A model generated the notes under the pieces. It was not told where the DNA came from. It saw only the letters and a program-made list of their open reading frames with translations, and searched no databases. A program made the position numbers and the translations under genes. 64,000 nucleotides of DNA, from positions 20,284,688-20,348,687 of the forward strand of contig OZ059895.1 in NCBI GenBank assembly GCA_964057225.1, written 5' to 3'. Below are positions 10,882 to 24,394 of the stretch, in pieces (position 1 is the first letter of the stretch; the number at the start of each line of letters is the position of its first letter). This DNA is from Auanema rhodensis. Its lineage: Eukaryota > Nematoda > Chromadorea > Rhabditida > Rhabditidae.

Positions 10882-13338
10882 TAGAATAGTGCATTCGATG
10901 CGGATTTTTAAGCTGCGTCGATCTGTGTTATCAGATTTGCGCAGGATTAAAAATGCACCGAGATATCAACTGATATAAATTCACACTTATATCCTCGATT
11001 TTCACCCTGAAGAATTAATTTTTTCGTTGAATAACATCGTCCATCGTCTTTGCCTTGAAAAAAGGAATCTAAAAACATCTACTTTTTGCTAAATTATTTT
11101 GAAATTTTTCGAAAAAATTTTTGTCAAAATGTTTTTGGAAGCAATGTTGATTGTACATGGAAACTCAACATACACTAATGCATCATTTTTCAAACGATCA
11201 TAACTAATTTTTGTATTGAGCGTTTCTCAATGTAGTATAGTGCATTCGATGCGGATTTTTAAGCTGCGTCGATCTGTGTTATCAGATTTGCGCAGGATTA
11301 AAAATGCACCGAGATATCAACTGACATAAATTCACACTTATATCCTCGATTTTCACCCTGAAGAATTAATTTTTTCGTTGAATAACATCGTCCATCGTCT
11401 TTGCCTTGAAAAAAGGAATCTAAAAACATCTACTTTTTGCTAAATTATTTTGAAATTTTTCGAAAAAATTTTTGTCAAAATGTTTTTGGAAGCAATGTTG
11501 ATTGTACATGGAAACTCAACATACACTAATGCATCATTTTTCAAACGATCATAACTAATTTTTGTATTGAGCGTTTCTCAATGTAGAAAAGTGCATTCGA
11601 TGCGGATTTTTAAGCTGCGTCGGTCTGTGTTATCAGATTTGCGCTAGCTTAAAAATGCACCGAGATATCAACTGATATATGTTCACACTTATATCCTCGA
11701 TTTTCACCCTGAAGAATTAATTTTTTCGTTGAATTACAATGTCCATCGTCTTTGCCTTGAAAAAAGGAATCTAAAAACATCTACTTTTTGCTAAATTATT
11801 CTGAAATTTTTCGAAAAAATTTTTGTCAAAATGTTTTTGGAAGCAATGTTGAGTGTACATGGAAACTCAACATACACTAATGCATCATTTTTCAAACGAT
11901 CATAACTAATTTTTGTATTGAGCGTTTCTCAATGTAGAATAGTGCATTCGATGCGGATTTTTAAGCTGCGTCGGTCTGTGTTATCAGATTTGCGCTAGCT
12001 TAAAAATGCACCGAGATATCAACTGATATATGTTCACACTTATATCCTCGATTTTCACCCTGAAGAATTAATTTTTTCGTTGAATAACAATGTCCATCGT
12101 CTTTGCCTTGAAAAAAGGAATCTAAAAACATCTACTTTTTGCTAAATTATTTTGAAATTTTTCGAAAAAATTTTTGTCAAAATGTTTTTGGAAGCAATGT
12201 TGATTGTACATGGAAACTCAACATACACTAATGCATCATTTTTCAAACGATCATAACTAATTTTTGTATTGAGCGTTTCTCAATGTAGAAAAGTGCATTC
12301 GATGCGGATTTTTAAGCTGCGTCGGTCTGTGTTATCAGATTTGCGCTAGCTTAAAAATGCACCGAGATATCAACTGATATATGTTCACACTTATATCCTC
12401 GATTTTCACCCTGAAGAATTAATTTTTTCGTTGAATAACAATGTCCATCGTCTTTGCCTTGAAAAAAGGAATCTAAAAACATCTACTTTTTGCTAAATTA
12501 TTCTGAAATTTTTCGAAAAAATTTTTGTCAAAATGTTTTTGGAAGCAATGTTGAGTGTACATGGAAACTCAACATACACTAATGCATCATTTTTCAAACG
12601 ATCATAACTAATTTTTGTATTGAGCGTTTCTCAATGTAGAATAGTGCATTCGATGCGGATTTTCAAGCTGCGTCGGTCTGTGTTATCAGATTTGCGCTAG
12701 CTTAAAAATGCACCGAGATATCAACTGATATATGTTCACACTTATATCCTCGATTTTCACCCTGAAGAATTAATTTTTTCGTTGAATAACAATGTCCATC
12801 GTCTTTGCCTCGAAAAAAGGAATCTAAAAACATCTACTTTTTGCTAAATTATTCTGAAATTTTTCGAAAAAATTTTTGTCAAAATGTTTTTGGAAGCAAT
12901 GTTGAGTGTACATGGAAACTCAACATACACTAATGCATCATTTTTCAAACGATCATAACTAATTTTTGTATTGAGCGTTTCTCAATGTAGAATAGTGCAT
13001 TCGATGCGGATTTTTAAGCTGCGTCGGTCTGTGTTATCAGATTTGCGCTAGCTTAAAAATGCACCGAGATATCAACTGATATATGTTCACACTTATATCC
13101 TCGATTTTCACCCTGAAGAATTAATTTTTTCGTTGAATTACAATGTCCATCGTCTTCGCCTTGAAAAAAGGAATCTAAAAACATCTTCTTTTTGCTAAAT
13201 TATTTTGAAATTTTTCGAAAAAATTTTTGTCAAAATGTTTTTGGAAGCAATGTTGAGTGTACATGGAAACTCAACATACACTAATGCATCATTTTTCAAA
13301 CGATCATAACTAATTTTTGTATTAAGCGTTTCTCAATG
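10882..13338 (+). repeat. Seven-monomer segment, copy 2 (offset 4914)
   Basis: Downstream counterpart of 5968-8424 at exactly 14 monomers. The unit before each copy differs (GCTATATT/CGAACG at 5617, TAGAAAAG with C218 at 10531), which places the left limit of the shared segment near the start of these units. To the right the match continues with 9127 against 13339 at an offset of 4212, once the local 702-bp duplication at 8425-9126 is allowed for. Confidence 0.8.
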
Positions 13339-16300
13339 TAGTATAGTGCATTCGATGCGGATTTTTAAGCTGCGTCGATCTGTGTTATCAGATTTGCGCT
13401 AGCTTAAAAATGCACCGAGATATCAACTGATATAAGTTCACACTTATATCCTCGATTTTCACCCTGAAGAATTAATTTTTTCGTTGAATAACATCGTCCA
13501 TCGTCTTTGCTTTGAAAAAAGGAATCTAAAAACATCTACTTTTTGCTAAATTATTCTGAAATTTTTCGAAAAAATTTTTGTCAAAATGTTTTTGGAAGCA
13601 ATGTTGAGTGTACATGGAAACTCAACATACACTAATGCATCATTTTTCAAACGATCATAACTAATTTTTGTATTGAGCGTTTCTCAATGTAGAAAAGTGC
13701 ATTCGATGCGGATTTTTAAGCTGCGTCGGTCTGTGTTATCAGATTTGCGCTAGCTTAAAAATGCACCGAGATATCAACTGATATATGTTCACACTTATAT
13801 CCTCGATTTTCACCCTGAAGAATTAATTTTTTCGTTGAATAACAATGTCCATCGTCTTTGCCTTGAAAAAAGGAATCTAAAAACATCTACTTTTTGCTAA
13901 ATTATTTTGAAATTTTTCGAAAAAATTTTTGTCAAAATGTTTTTGGAAGCAATGTTGATTGTACATGGAAACTCAACATACACTAATGCATCATTTTTCA
14001 AACGATCATAACTAATTTTTGTATTGAGCGTTTCTCAATGTAGAAAAGTGCATTCGATGCGGATTTTTAAGCTGCGTCGGTCTGTGTTATCAGATTTGCG
14101 CTAGCTTAAAAATGCACCGAGATATCAACTGATATATGTTCACACTTATATCCTCGATTTTCACCCTGAAGAATTAATTTTTTCGTTGAATAACAATGTC
14201 CATCGTCTTTGCCTTGAAAAAAGGAATCTAAAAACATCTACTTTTTGCTAAATTATTTTGAAATTTTTCGAAAAAATTTTTGTCAAAATGTTTTTGGAAG
14301 CAATGTTGATTGTACATGGAAACTCAACATACACTAATGCATCATTTTTCAAACGATCATAACTAATTTTTGTATTGAGCGTTTCTCAATGTAGAAAAGT
14401 GCATTCGATGCGGATTTTTAAGCTGCGTCGGTCTGTGTTATCAGATTTGCGCTAGCTTAAAAATGCACCGAGATATCAACTGATATATGTTCACACTTAT
14501 ATCCTCGATTTTCACCCTGAAGAATTAATTTTTTCGTTGAATAACAATGTCCATCGTCTTTGCCTTGAAAAAAGGAATCTAAAAACATCTACTTTTTGCT
14601 AAATTATTCTGAAATTTTTCGAAAAAATTTTTGTCAAAATGTTTTTGGAAGCAATGTTGAGTGTACATGGAAACTCAACATACACTAATGCATCATTTTT
14701 CAAACGATCATAACTAATTTTTGTATTGAGCGTTTCTCAATGTAGAATAGTGCATTCGATGCGGATTTTCAAGCTGCGTCGGTCTGTGTTATCAGATTTG
14801 CGCTAGCTTAAAAATGCACCGAGATATCAACTGATATATGTTCACACTTATATCCTCGATTTTCACCCTGAAGAATTAATTTTTTCGTTGAATAACAATG
14901 TCCATCGTCTTTGCCTCGAAAAAAGGAATCTAAAAACATCTACTTTTTGCTAAATTATTCTGAAATTTTTCGAAAAAATTTTTGTCAAAATGTTTTTGGA
15001 AGCAATGTTGAGTGTACATGGAAACTCAACATACACTAATGCATCATTTTTCAAACGATCATAACTAATTTTTGTATTAAGCGCTTCTCAATGTAGTATA
15101 GTGCATTCGATGCGGATTTTTAAGCTGCGTCGATCTGTGTTATCAGATTTGCGCTAGCTTAAAAATGCACCGAGATATCAACTGATATAAGTTCACACTT
15201 ATATCCTCGATTTTCACCCTGAAGAATTAATTTTTTCGTTGAATAACAATGTCCATCGTCTTCGCCTTGAAAGAAGGAATCTAAAAACATCTACTTTTTG
15301 CTAAATTATTTTGAAATTTTTCGAAAAAATTTTTGTCAAAATGTTTTTGGAAGCAATGTTGAGTGTACATGGAAACTCAACATACACTAATGCATCATTT
15401 TTCAAACGATCATAACTAATTTTTGTATTAAGCGTTTCTCAATGTAGTATAGTGCATTCGATGCGGATTTTTAAGCTGCGTCGATCTGTGTTATCAGATT
15501 TGCGCTAGCTTAAAAATGCACCGAGATATCAACTGATATAAGTTCACACTTATATCCTCGATTTTCACCCTGAAGAATTAATTTTTTCGTTGAATAACAT
15601 CGTCCATCGTCTTTGCTTTGAAAAAAGGAATCTAAAAACATCTACTTTTTGCTAAATTATTCTGAAATTTTTCGAAAAAATTTTTGTCAAAATGTTTTTG
15701 GAAGCAATGTTGAGTGTACATGGAAACTCAACATACACTAATGCATCATTTTTCAAACGATCATAACTAATTTTTGTATTGAACGTTTCTCAATGTAGTA
15801 TAGTGCATTCGATGCGGATTTTTAAGCTGCGTCGATCTGTGTTATCAGATTTGCGCAGGATTAAAAATGCACCGAGATATCAACTGATATAAGTTCACAC
15901 TTATATCCTCGATTTTCACCCTGAAGAATTAATTTTTTCGTTGAATAACATCGTCCATCGTCTTTGCCTTGAAAAAAGGAATCTAAAAACATCTACTTTT
16001 TGCTAAATTATTTTGAAATTTTTCGAAAAAATTTTTGTCAAAATGTTTTTGGAAGCAATGTTGATTGTACATGGAAACTCAACATACACTAATGCATCAT
16101 TTTTCAAACGATCATAACTAATTTTTGTATTGAGCGTTTCTCAATGTAGAAAAGTGCATTCGATGCGGATTTTTAAGCTGCGTCGGTCTGTGTTATCAGA
16201 TTTGCGCTAGCTTAAAAATGCACCGAGATATCAACTGATATATGTTCACACTTATATCCTCGATTTTCACCCTGAAGAATTAATTTTTTCGTTGAATAAC

Positions 16301-18954
16301 AATGTCCATCGTCTTTGCCTTGAAAAAAGGAATCTAAAAACATCTACTTTTTGCTAAATTATTCTGAAATTTTTCGAAAAAATTTTTGTCAAAATGTTTT
16401 TGGAAGCAATGTTGAGTGTACATGGAAACTCAACATACACTAATGCATCATTTTTCAAACGATCATAACTAATTTTTGTATTGAGCGTTTCTCAATGTAG
16501 AATAGTGCATTCGATGCGGATTTTTAAGCTGCGTCGGTCTGTGTTATCAGATTTGCGCTAGCTTAAAAATGCACCGAGATATCAACTGATATAAGTTCAC
16601 ACTTATATCCTCGATTTTCACCCTGAAGAATTAATTTTTTCGTTGAATAACATTGTCCATCGTCTTTGCCTTGAAAAAAGGAATCTAAAAACATCTACTT
16701 TTTGCTAAATTATTTTGAAATTTTTCGAAAAAATTTTTGTCAAAATGTTTTTGGAAGCAATGTTGATTGTACATGGAAACTCAACATACACTAATGCATC
16801 ATTTTTCAAACGATCATAACTAATTTTTGTATTGAGCGTTTCTCAATGTAGAAAAGTGCATTCGATGCGGATTTTTAAGCTGCGTCGGTCTGTGTTATCA
16901 GATTTGCGCTAGCTTAAAAATGCACCGAGATATCAACTGATATATGTTCACACTTATATCCTCGATTTTCACCCTGAAGAATTAATTTTTTCGTTGAATA
17001 ACAATGTCCATCGTCTTTGCCTTGAAAAAAGGAATCTAAAAACATCTACTTTTTGCTAAATTATTCTGAAATTTTTCGAAAAAATTTTTGTCAAAATGTT
17101 TTTGGAAGCAATGTTGAGTGTACATGGAAACTCAACATACACTAATGCATCATTTTTCAAACGATCATAACTAATTTTTGTATTGAGCGTTTCTCAATGT
17201 AGAATAGTGCATTCGATGCGGATTTTCAAGCTGCGTCGGTCTGTGTTATCAGATTTGCGCTAGCTTAAAAATGCACCGAGATATCAACTGATATATGTTC
17301 ACACTTATATCCTCGATTTTCACCCTGAAGAATTAATTTTTTCGTTGAATAACAATGTCCATCGTCTTTGCCTTGAAAAAAGGAATCTAAAAACATCTAC
17401 TTTTTGCTAAATTATTCTGAAATTTTTCGAAAAAATTTTTGTCAAAATGTTTTTGGAAGCAATGTTGAGTGTACATGGAAACTCAACATACACTAATGCA
17501 TCATTTTTCAAACGATCATAACTAATTTTTGTATTGAGCGTTTCTCAATGTAGAATAGTGCATTCGATGCGGATTTTTAAGCTGCGTCGGTCTGTGTTAT
17601 CAGATTTGCGCTAGCTTAAAAATGCACCGAGATATCAACTGATATATGTTCACACTTATATCCTCGATTTTCACCCTGAAGAATTAATTTTTTCGTTGAA
17701 TAACAATGTCCATCGTCTTCGCCTTGAAAAAAGGAATCTGAGAACATCTACTTTTTGCTAAATTATTTTGAAATTTTTCGAAAAAATTTTTGTCAAAATG
17801 TTTTTGGAAGCAATGTTGAGTGTACATGGAAACTCAACATACACTAATGCATCATTTTTCAAACGATCATAACTAATTTTTGTATTGAACGTTTCTCAAT
17901 GTAGAAAAGTGCATTCGATGCGGATTTTTAAGCTGCGTCGGTCTGTGTTATCAGATTTGCGCTAGCTTAAAAATGCACCGAGATATCAACTGATATATGT
18001 TCACACTTATATCCTCGATTTTCACCCTGAAGAATTAATTTTTTCGTTGAATAACAATGTCCATCGTCTTTGCCTTGAAAAAAGGAATCTAAAAACATCT
18101 ACTTTTTGCTAAATTATTCTGAAATTTTTCGAAAAAATTTTTGTCAAAATGTTTTTGGAAGCAATGTTGAGTGTACATGGAAACTCAACATACACTAATG
18201 CATCATTTTTCAAACGATCATAACTAATTTTTGTATTGAGCGTTTCTCAATGTAGAATAGTGCATTCGATGCGGATTTTCAAGCTGCGTCGGTCTGTGTT
18301 ATCAGATTTGCGCTAGCTTAAAAATGCACCGAGATATCAACTGATATATGTTCACACTTATATCCTCGATTTTCACCCTGAAGAATTAATTTTTTCGTTG
18401 AATAACAATGTCCATCGTCTTTGCCTCGAAAAAAGGAATCTAAAAACATCTACTTTTTGCTAAATTATTCTGAAATTTTTCGAAAAAATTTTTGTCAAAA
18501 TGTTTTTGGAAGCAATGTTGAGTGTACATGGAAACTCAACATACACTAATGCATCATTTTTCAAACGATCATAACTAATTTTTGTATTGAGCGTTTCTCA
18601 ATGTAGAATAGTGCATTCGATGCGGATTTTTAAGCTGCGTCGGTCTGTGTTATCAGATTTGCGCTAGCTTAAAAATGCACCGAGATATCAACTGATATAT
18701 GTTCACACTTATATCCTCGATTTTCACCCTGAAGAATTAATTTTTTCGTTGAATAACAATGTCCATCGTCTTCGCCTTGAAAAAAGGAATCTAAAAACAT
18801 CTTCTTTTTGCTAAATTATTCTGAAATTTTTCGAAAAAATTTTTGTCAAAATGTTTTTGGAAGCAATGTTGAGTGTACATGGAAACTCAACATACACTAA
18901 TGCATCATTTTTCAAACGATCATAACTAATTTTTGTATTGAACGTTTCTCAATG

Positions 18955-19305
18955 TAGAAAAGTGCATTCGATGCGGATTTTTAAGCTGCGTCGATCTGTG
19001 TTATCAGATTTGCGCAGGATTAAAAATGCACCGAGATATCAACTGATATATGTTCACACTTATATTCTCGATTTTCACCCTGAAGATGTAATTTTTTCGT
19101 TGAATAACATCGTCCATCGTCTTTGCCTTGAAAAAAGGAATCTAAAAACATCTACTTTTTGCTAAATTATTTTGAAATTTTTCGAAAAAATTTTTGTCAA
19201 AATGTTTTTGGAAGCAATGTTGATTGTACATGGAAACTCAACATACACTAATGCATCATTTTTCAAACGATCATAACTAATTTTTGTATTGAGCGTTTCT
19301 CAATG
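18955..19305 (+). repeat. Outlier monomer with private changes
   Basis: This unit begins TAGAAAAG but has A40, the AGGATT form and T97, a combination not seen elsewhere. It also has private bases: TATATTCTCG where others have TATATCCTCG, and GAAGATGTAA where nearly all units have GAAGAATTAA. It ends with T270. It looks like an older or recombinant unit that escaped local homogenisation. Confidence 0.75.
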
Positions 19306-20358
19306 TAGAAAAGTGCATTCGATGCGGATTTTTAAGCTGCGTCGGTCTGTGTTATCAGATTTGCGCTAGCTTAAAAATGCACCGAGATATCAACTGATAT
19401 AAGTTCACACTTATATCCTCGATTTTCACCCTGAAGAATTAATTTTTTCGTTGAATAACAATGTCCATCGTCTTCGCCTTGAAAAAAGGAATCTAAGAAC
19501 ATCTACTTTTTGCTAAATTATTTTGAAATTTTTCGAAAAAATTTTTGTCAAAATGTTTTTGGAAGCAATGTTGAGTGTACATGGAAACTCAACATACACT
19601 AATGCATCATTTTTCAAACGATCATAACTAATTTTTGTATTAAGCGTTTCTCAATGTAGTATAGTGCATTCGATGCGGATTTTTAAGCTGCGTCGATCTG
19701 TGTTATCAGATTTGCGCTAGCTTAAAAATGCACCGAGATATCAACTGATTTAAGTTCACACTTATATCCTCGATTTTCACCCTGAAGAATTAATTTTTTC
19801 GTTGAATAACATCGTCCATCGTCTTTGCTTTGAAAAAAGGAATCTAAAAACATCTACTTTTTGCTAAATTATTCTGAAATTTTTCGAAAAAATTTTTGTC
19901 AAAATGTTTTTGGAAGCAATGTTGAGTGTACATGGAAACTCAACATACACTAATGCATCATTTTTCAAACGATCATAACTAATTTTTGTATTGAGCGTTT
20001 CTCAATGTAGAATAGTGCATTCGATGCGGATTTTTAAGCTGCGTCGGTCTGTGTTATCAGATTTGCGCTAGCTTAAAAATGCACCGAGATATCAACTGAT
20101 ATATGTTCACACTTATATCCTCGATTTTCACCCTGAAGAATTAATTTTTTCGTTGAATAACAATGTCCATCGTCTTTGCCTTGAAAAAAGGAATCTAAAA
20201 ACATCTACTTTTTGCTATATTATTTTGAAATTTTTCGAAAAAATTTTTGTCAAAATGTTTTTGGAAGCAATGTTGAGTGTACATGGAAACTCAACATACA
20301 CTAATGCATCATTTTTCAAACGATCATAACTAATTTTTGTATTGAGCGTTTCTCAATG

Positions 20359-20884
20359 TAGTATAGTGCATTCGATGCGGATTTTTAAGCTGCGTCGATC
20401 TGTGTTATCAGATTTGCGCAGGATTAAAAATGCACCGAGATATCAACTGATATAAGTTCACACTTATATCCTCGATTTTCACCCTGAAGAATTAATTTTT
20501 TCGTTGAATAACATCGTCCATCGTCTTTGCCTTGAAAAAAGGAATCTAAAAACATCTACTTTTTGCTAAATTATTTTGAAATTTTTCGAAAAAATTTTTG
20601 TCAAAATGTCCGAGATATCAACTGATATATGTTCACACTTATATCCTCGATTTTCACCCTGAAGAATTAATTTTTTCGTTGAATAACAATGTCCATCGTC
20701 TTCGCCTTGAAAAAAGGAATCTAAAAACATCTACTTTTTGCTATATTATTTTGAAATTTTTCGAAAAAATTTTTGTCAAAATGTTTTTGGAAGCAATGTT
20801 GAGTGTACATGGAAACTCAACATACACTAATGCATCATTTTTCAAACGATCATAACTAATTTTTGTATTGAGCGTTTCTCAATG
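20359..20884 (+). repeat. Fused monomer pair with a 176-bp internal deletion
   Basis: The unit starting at 20359 is D-like (AGGATT, CATCG) and normal to monomer position 251 (20609). It then jumps straight to position 77 of the next unit (CCGAGATATC, 20610 onward). The fused pair is 526 bp instead of 702, so 176 bp are missing, half a monomer to within a base. The joined sequences both carry AAAATG next to the break. Downstream phase is shifted from 1+351k to 20885+351k. This is the only large deletion in the window. Confidence 0.95.
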
Positions 20885-23800
20885 TAGAAAAGTGCATTCG
20901 ATGCGGATTTTTAAGCTGCGTCGGTCTGTGTTATCAGATTTGCGCTAGCTTAAAAATGCACCGAGATATCAACTGATATATGTTCACACTTATATCCTCG
21001 ATTTTCACCCTGAAGAATTAATTTTTTCGTTGAATAACAATGTCCATCGTCTTTGCCTTGAAAAAAGGAATCTAAAAACATCTACTTTTTGCTAAATTAT
21101 TCTGAAATTTTTCGAAAAAATTTTTGTCAAAATGTTTTTGGAAGCAATGTTGAGTGTACATGGAAACTCAACATACACTAATGCATCATTTTTCAAACGA
21201 TCATAACTAATTTTTGTATTGAGCGTTTCTCAATGTAGAATAGTGCATTCGATGCGGATTTTTAAGCTGCGTCGGTCTGTGTTATCAGATTTGCGCTAGC
21301 TTAAAAATGCACCGAGATATCAACTGATATATGTTCACACTTATATCCTCGATTTTCACCCTGAAGAATTAATTTTTTCGTTGAATAACAATGTCCATCG
21401 TCTTTGCCTTGAAAAAAGGAATCTAAAAACATCTACTTTTTGCTAAATTATTCTGAAATTTTTCGAAAAAATTTTTGTCAAAATGTTTTTGGAAGCAATG
21501 TTGAGTGTACATGGAAACTCAACATACACTAATGCATCATTTTTCAAACGATCATAACTAATTTTTGTATTGAGCGTTTCTCAATGTAGAATAGTGCATT
21601 CGATGCGGATTTTTAAGCTGCGTCGGTCTGTGTTATCAGATTTGCGCTAGCTTAAAAATGCACCGAGATATCAACTGATATATGTTCACACTTATATCCT
21701 CGTTTTTCACCCTGAAGAATTAATTTTTTCGTTGAATAACAATGTCCATCGTCTTTGCCTTGAAAAAAGGAATCTAAAAACATCTACTTTTTGCTAAATT
21801 ATTCTGAAATTTTTCGAAAAAATTTTTGTCAAAATGTTTTTGGAAGCAATGTTGAGTGTACATGGAAACTCAACATACACTAATGCATCATTTTTCAAAC
21901 GATCATAACTAATTTTTGTATTGAGCGTTTCTCAATGTAGAATAGTGCATTCGATGCGGATTTTTAAGCTGCGTCGGTCTGTGTTATCAGATTTGCGCTA
22001 GCTTAAAAATGCACCGAGATATCAACTGATATATGTTCACACTTATATCCTCGTTTTTCACCCTGAAGAATTAATTTTTTCGTTGAATAACAATGTCCAT
22101 CGTCTTTGCCTTGAAAAAAGGAATCTAAAAACATCTACTTTTTGCTAAATTATTCTGAAATTTTTCGAAAAAATTTTTGTCAAAATGTTTTTGGAAGCAA
22201 TGTTGAGTGTACATGGAAACTCAACATACACTAATGCATCATTTTTCAAACGATCATAACTAATTTTTGTATTAAGCGTTTCTCAATGTAGTATAGTGCA
22301 TTCGATGCGGATTTTTAAGCTGCGTCGATCTGTGTTATCAGATTTGCGCTAGCTTAAAAATGCACCGAGATATCAACTGATTTAAGTTCACACTTATATC
22401 CTCGATTTTCACCCTGAAGAATTAATTTTTTCGTTGAATAACATCGTCCATCGTCTTTGCTTTGAAAAAAGGAATCTAAAAACATCTACTTTTTGCTAAA
22501 TTATTCTGAAATTTTTCGAAAAAATTTTTGTCAAAATGTTTTTGGAAGCAATGTTGAGTGTACATGGAAACTCAACATACACTAATGCATCATTTTTCAA
22601 ACGATCATAACTAATTTTTGTATTGAGCGTTTCTCAATGTAGAATAGTGCATTCGATGCGGATTTTTAAGCTGCGTCGGTCTGTGTTATCAGATTTGCGC
22701 TAGCTTAAAAATGCACCGAGATATCAACTGATATATGTTCACACTTATATCCTCGATTTTCACCCTGAAGAATTAATTTTTTCGTTGAATAACAATGTCC
22801 ATCGTCTTCGCCTTGAAAAAAGGAATCTAAAAACATCTTCTTTTTGCTAAATTATTTTGAAATTTTTCGAAAAAATTTTTGTCAAAATGTTTTTGGAAGC
22901 AATGTTGAGTGTACATGGAAACTCAACATACACTAATGCATCATTTTTCAAACGATCATAACTAATTTTTGTATTGAGCGTTTCTCAATGTAGAATAGTG
23001 CATTCGATGCGGATTTTTAAGCTGCGTCGGTCTGTGTTATCAGATTTGCGCTAGCTTAAAAATGCACCGAGATATCAACTGATATATGTTCACACTTATA
23101 TCCTCGATTTTCACCCTGAAGAATTAATTTTTTCGTTGAATAACAATGTCCATCGTCTTCGCCTTGAAAAAAGGAATCTAAAAACATCTTCTTTTTGCTA
23201 AATTATTTTGAAATTTTTCGAAAAAATTTTTGTCAAAATGTTTTTGGAAGCAATGTTGAGTGTACATGGAAACTCAACATACACTAATGCATCATTTTTC
23301 AAACGATCATAACTAATTTTTGTATTAAGCGTTTCTCAATGTAGTATAGTGCATTCGATGCGGATTTTTAAGCTGCGTCGATCTGTGTTATCAGATTTGC
23401 GCTAGCTTAAAAATGCACCGAGATATCAACTGATATAAGTTCACACTTATATCCTCGATTTTCACCCTGAAGAATTAATTTTTTCGTTGAATAACAATGT
23501 CCATCGTCTTTGCCTTGAAAAAAGGAATCTAAAAACATCTACTTTTTGCTAAATTATTTTGAAATTTTTCGAAAAAATTTTTGTCAAAATGTTTTTGGAA
23601 GCAATGTTGAGTGTACATGGAAACTCAACATACACTAATGCATCATTTTTCAAACGATCATAACTAATTTTTGTATTAAGCGTTTCTCAATGTAGTATAG
23701 TGCATTCGATGCGGATTTTTAAGCTGCGTCGATCTGTGTTATCAGATTTGCGCTAGCTTAAAAATGCACCGAGATATCAACTGATTTAAGTTCACACTTA

Positions 23801-24394
23801 TATCCTCGATTTTCACCCTGAAGAATTAATTTTTTCGTTGAATAACATCGTCCATCGTCTTTGCTTTGAAAAAAGGAATCTAAAAACATCTACTTTTTGC
23901 TAAATTATTCTGAAATTTTTCGAAAAAATTTTTGTCAAAATGTTTTTGGAAGCAATGTTGAGTGTACATGGAAACTCAACATACACTAATGCATCATTTT
24001 TCAAACGATCATAACTAATTTTTGTATTGAGCGTTTCTCAATGTAGAATAGTGCATTCGATGCGGATTTTTAAGCTGCGTCGGTCTGTGTTATCAGATTT
24101 GCGCTAGCTTAAAAATGCACCGAGATATCAACTGATATATGTTCACACTTATATCCTCGATTTTCACCCTGAAGAATTAATTTTTTCGTTGAATAACAAT
24201 GTCCATCGTCTTCGCCTTGAAAAAAGGAATCTAAAAACATCTACTTTTTGATATATTATTTTGAAATTTTTCGAAAAAATTTTTGTCAAAATGTTTTTGG
24301 AAGCAATGTTGAGTGTACATGGAAACTCAACATACACTAATGCATCATTTTTCAAACGATCATAACTAATTTTTGTATTGAGCGTTTCTCAATG
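20885..24394 (+). repeat. Block III: ten monomers with neighbouring duplicates
   Basis: Phase is 20885+351k. Units 21587 and 21938 both carry T117 (CCTCGTTTTTC), found nowhere else that I saw, so they are adjacent single-monomer duplicates differing at 337. Units 22640 and 22991 both carry CATCTTCTTTT with CTTCGCC and form a second adjacent pair. Units 22289 and 23693 share GATTTAAG with 19657, linking across the deletion. Unit 24044 carries a private GATATATT at 207-214. Confidence 0.8.

Larger units (their letters stand above)
4915..20358 (+). repeat. Block II: 44 monomers, TAGAAAAG/GATTG-rich patchwork, all exactly 351 bp
   Basis: The block is defined by units beginning TAGAAAAG (A6) and by T270 units (GATTG), both scarce or absent elsewhere. 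A recurring short run is a GATTG monomer, then a TAGAAAAG monomer with C218, then a TAGAATAG monomer with C28 (TTTCAAG) and usually TTTGCCTCG. It is seen at 7021, 11935, 14041 and 16498, and in part near 17902. B-like units (9127, 13339, 15445, 19657) and D-like units (5968, 6319, 10882, 11233, 15796, 18955) are interspersed. No non-satellite DNA interrupts it. Confidence 0.85.

Noticed and set aside
18938-19165. 75-codon open frame on the + strand
   Set aside because: It lies wholly inside the satellite and is open only because the outlier monomer at 18955 has AGGATT and GAAGATGTAA, which remove stops present in other units. No codon bias, domain or conservation of the frame in neighbouring units.
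20598-20855. 85-codon open frame on the + strand
   Set aside because: It starts at a TTG and is created by the 176-bp deletion junction. The same sequence in intact monomers is closed by stops.
24164-24355. 63-codon open frame on the - strand
   Set aside because: Opened by the private GATATATT change at monomer position 207-214, which removes a minus-strand TAG present in almost all other copies.
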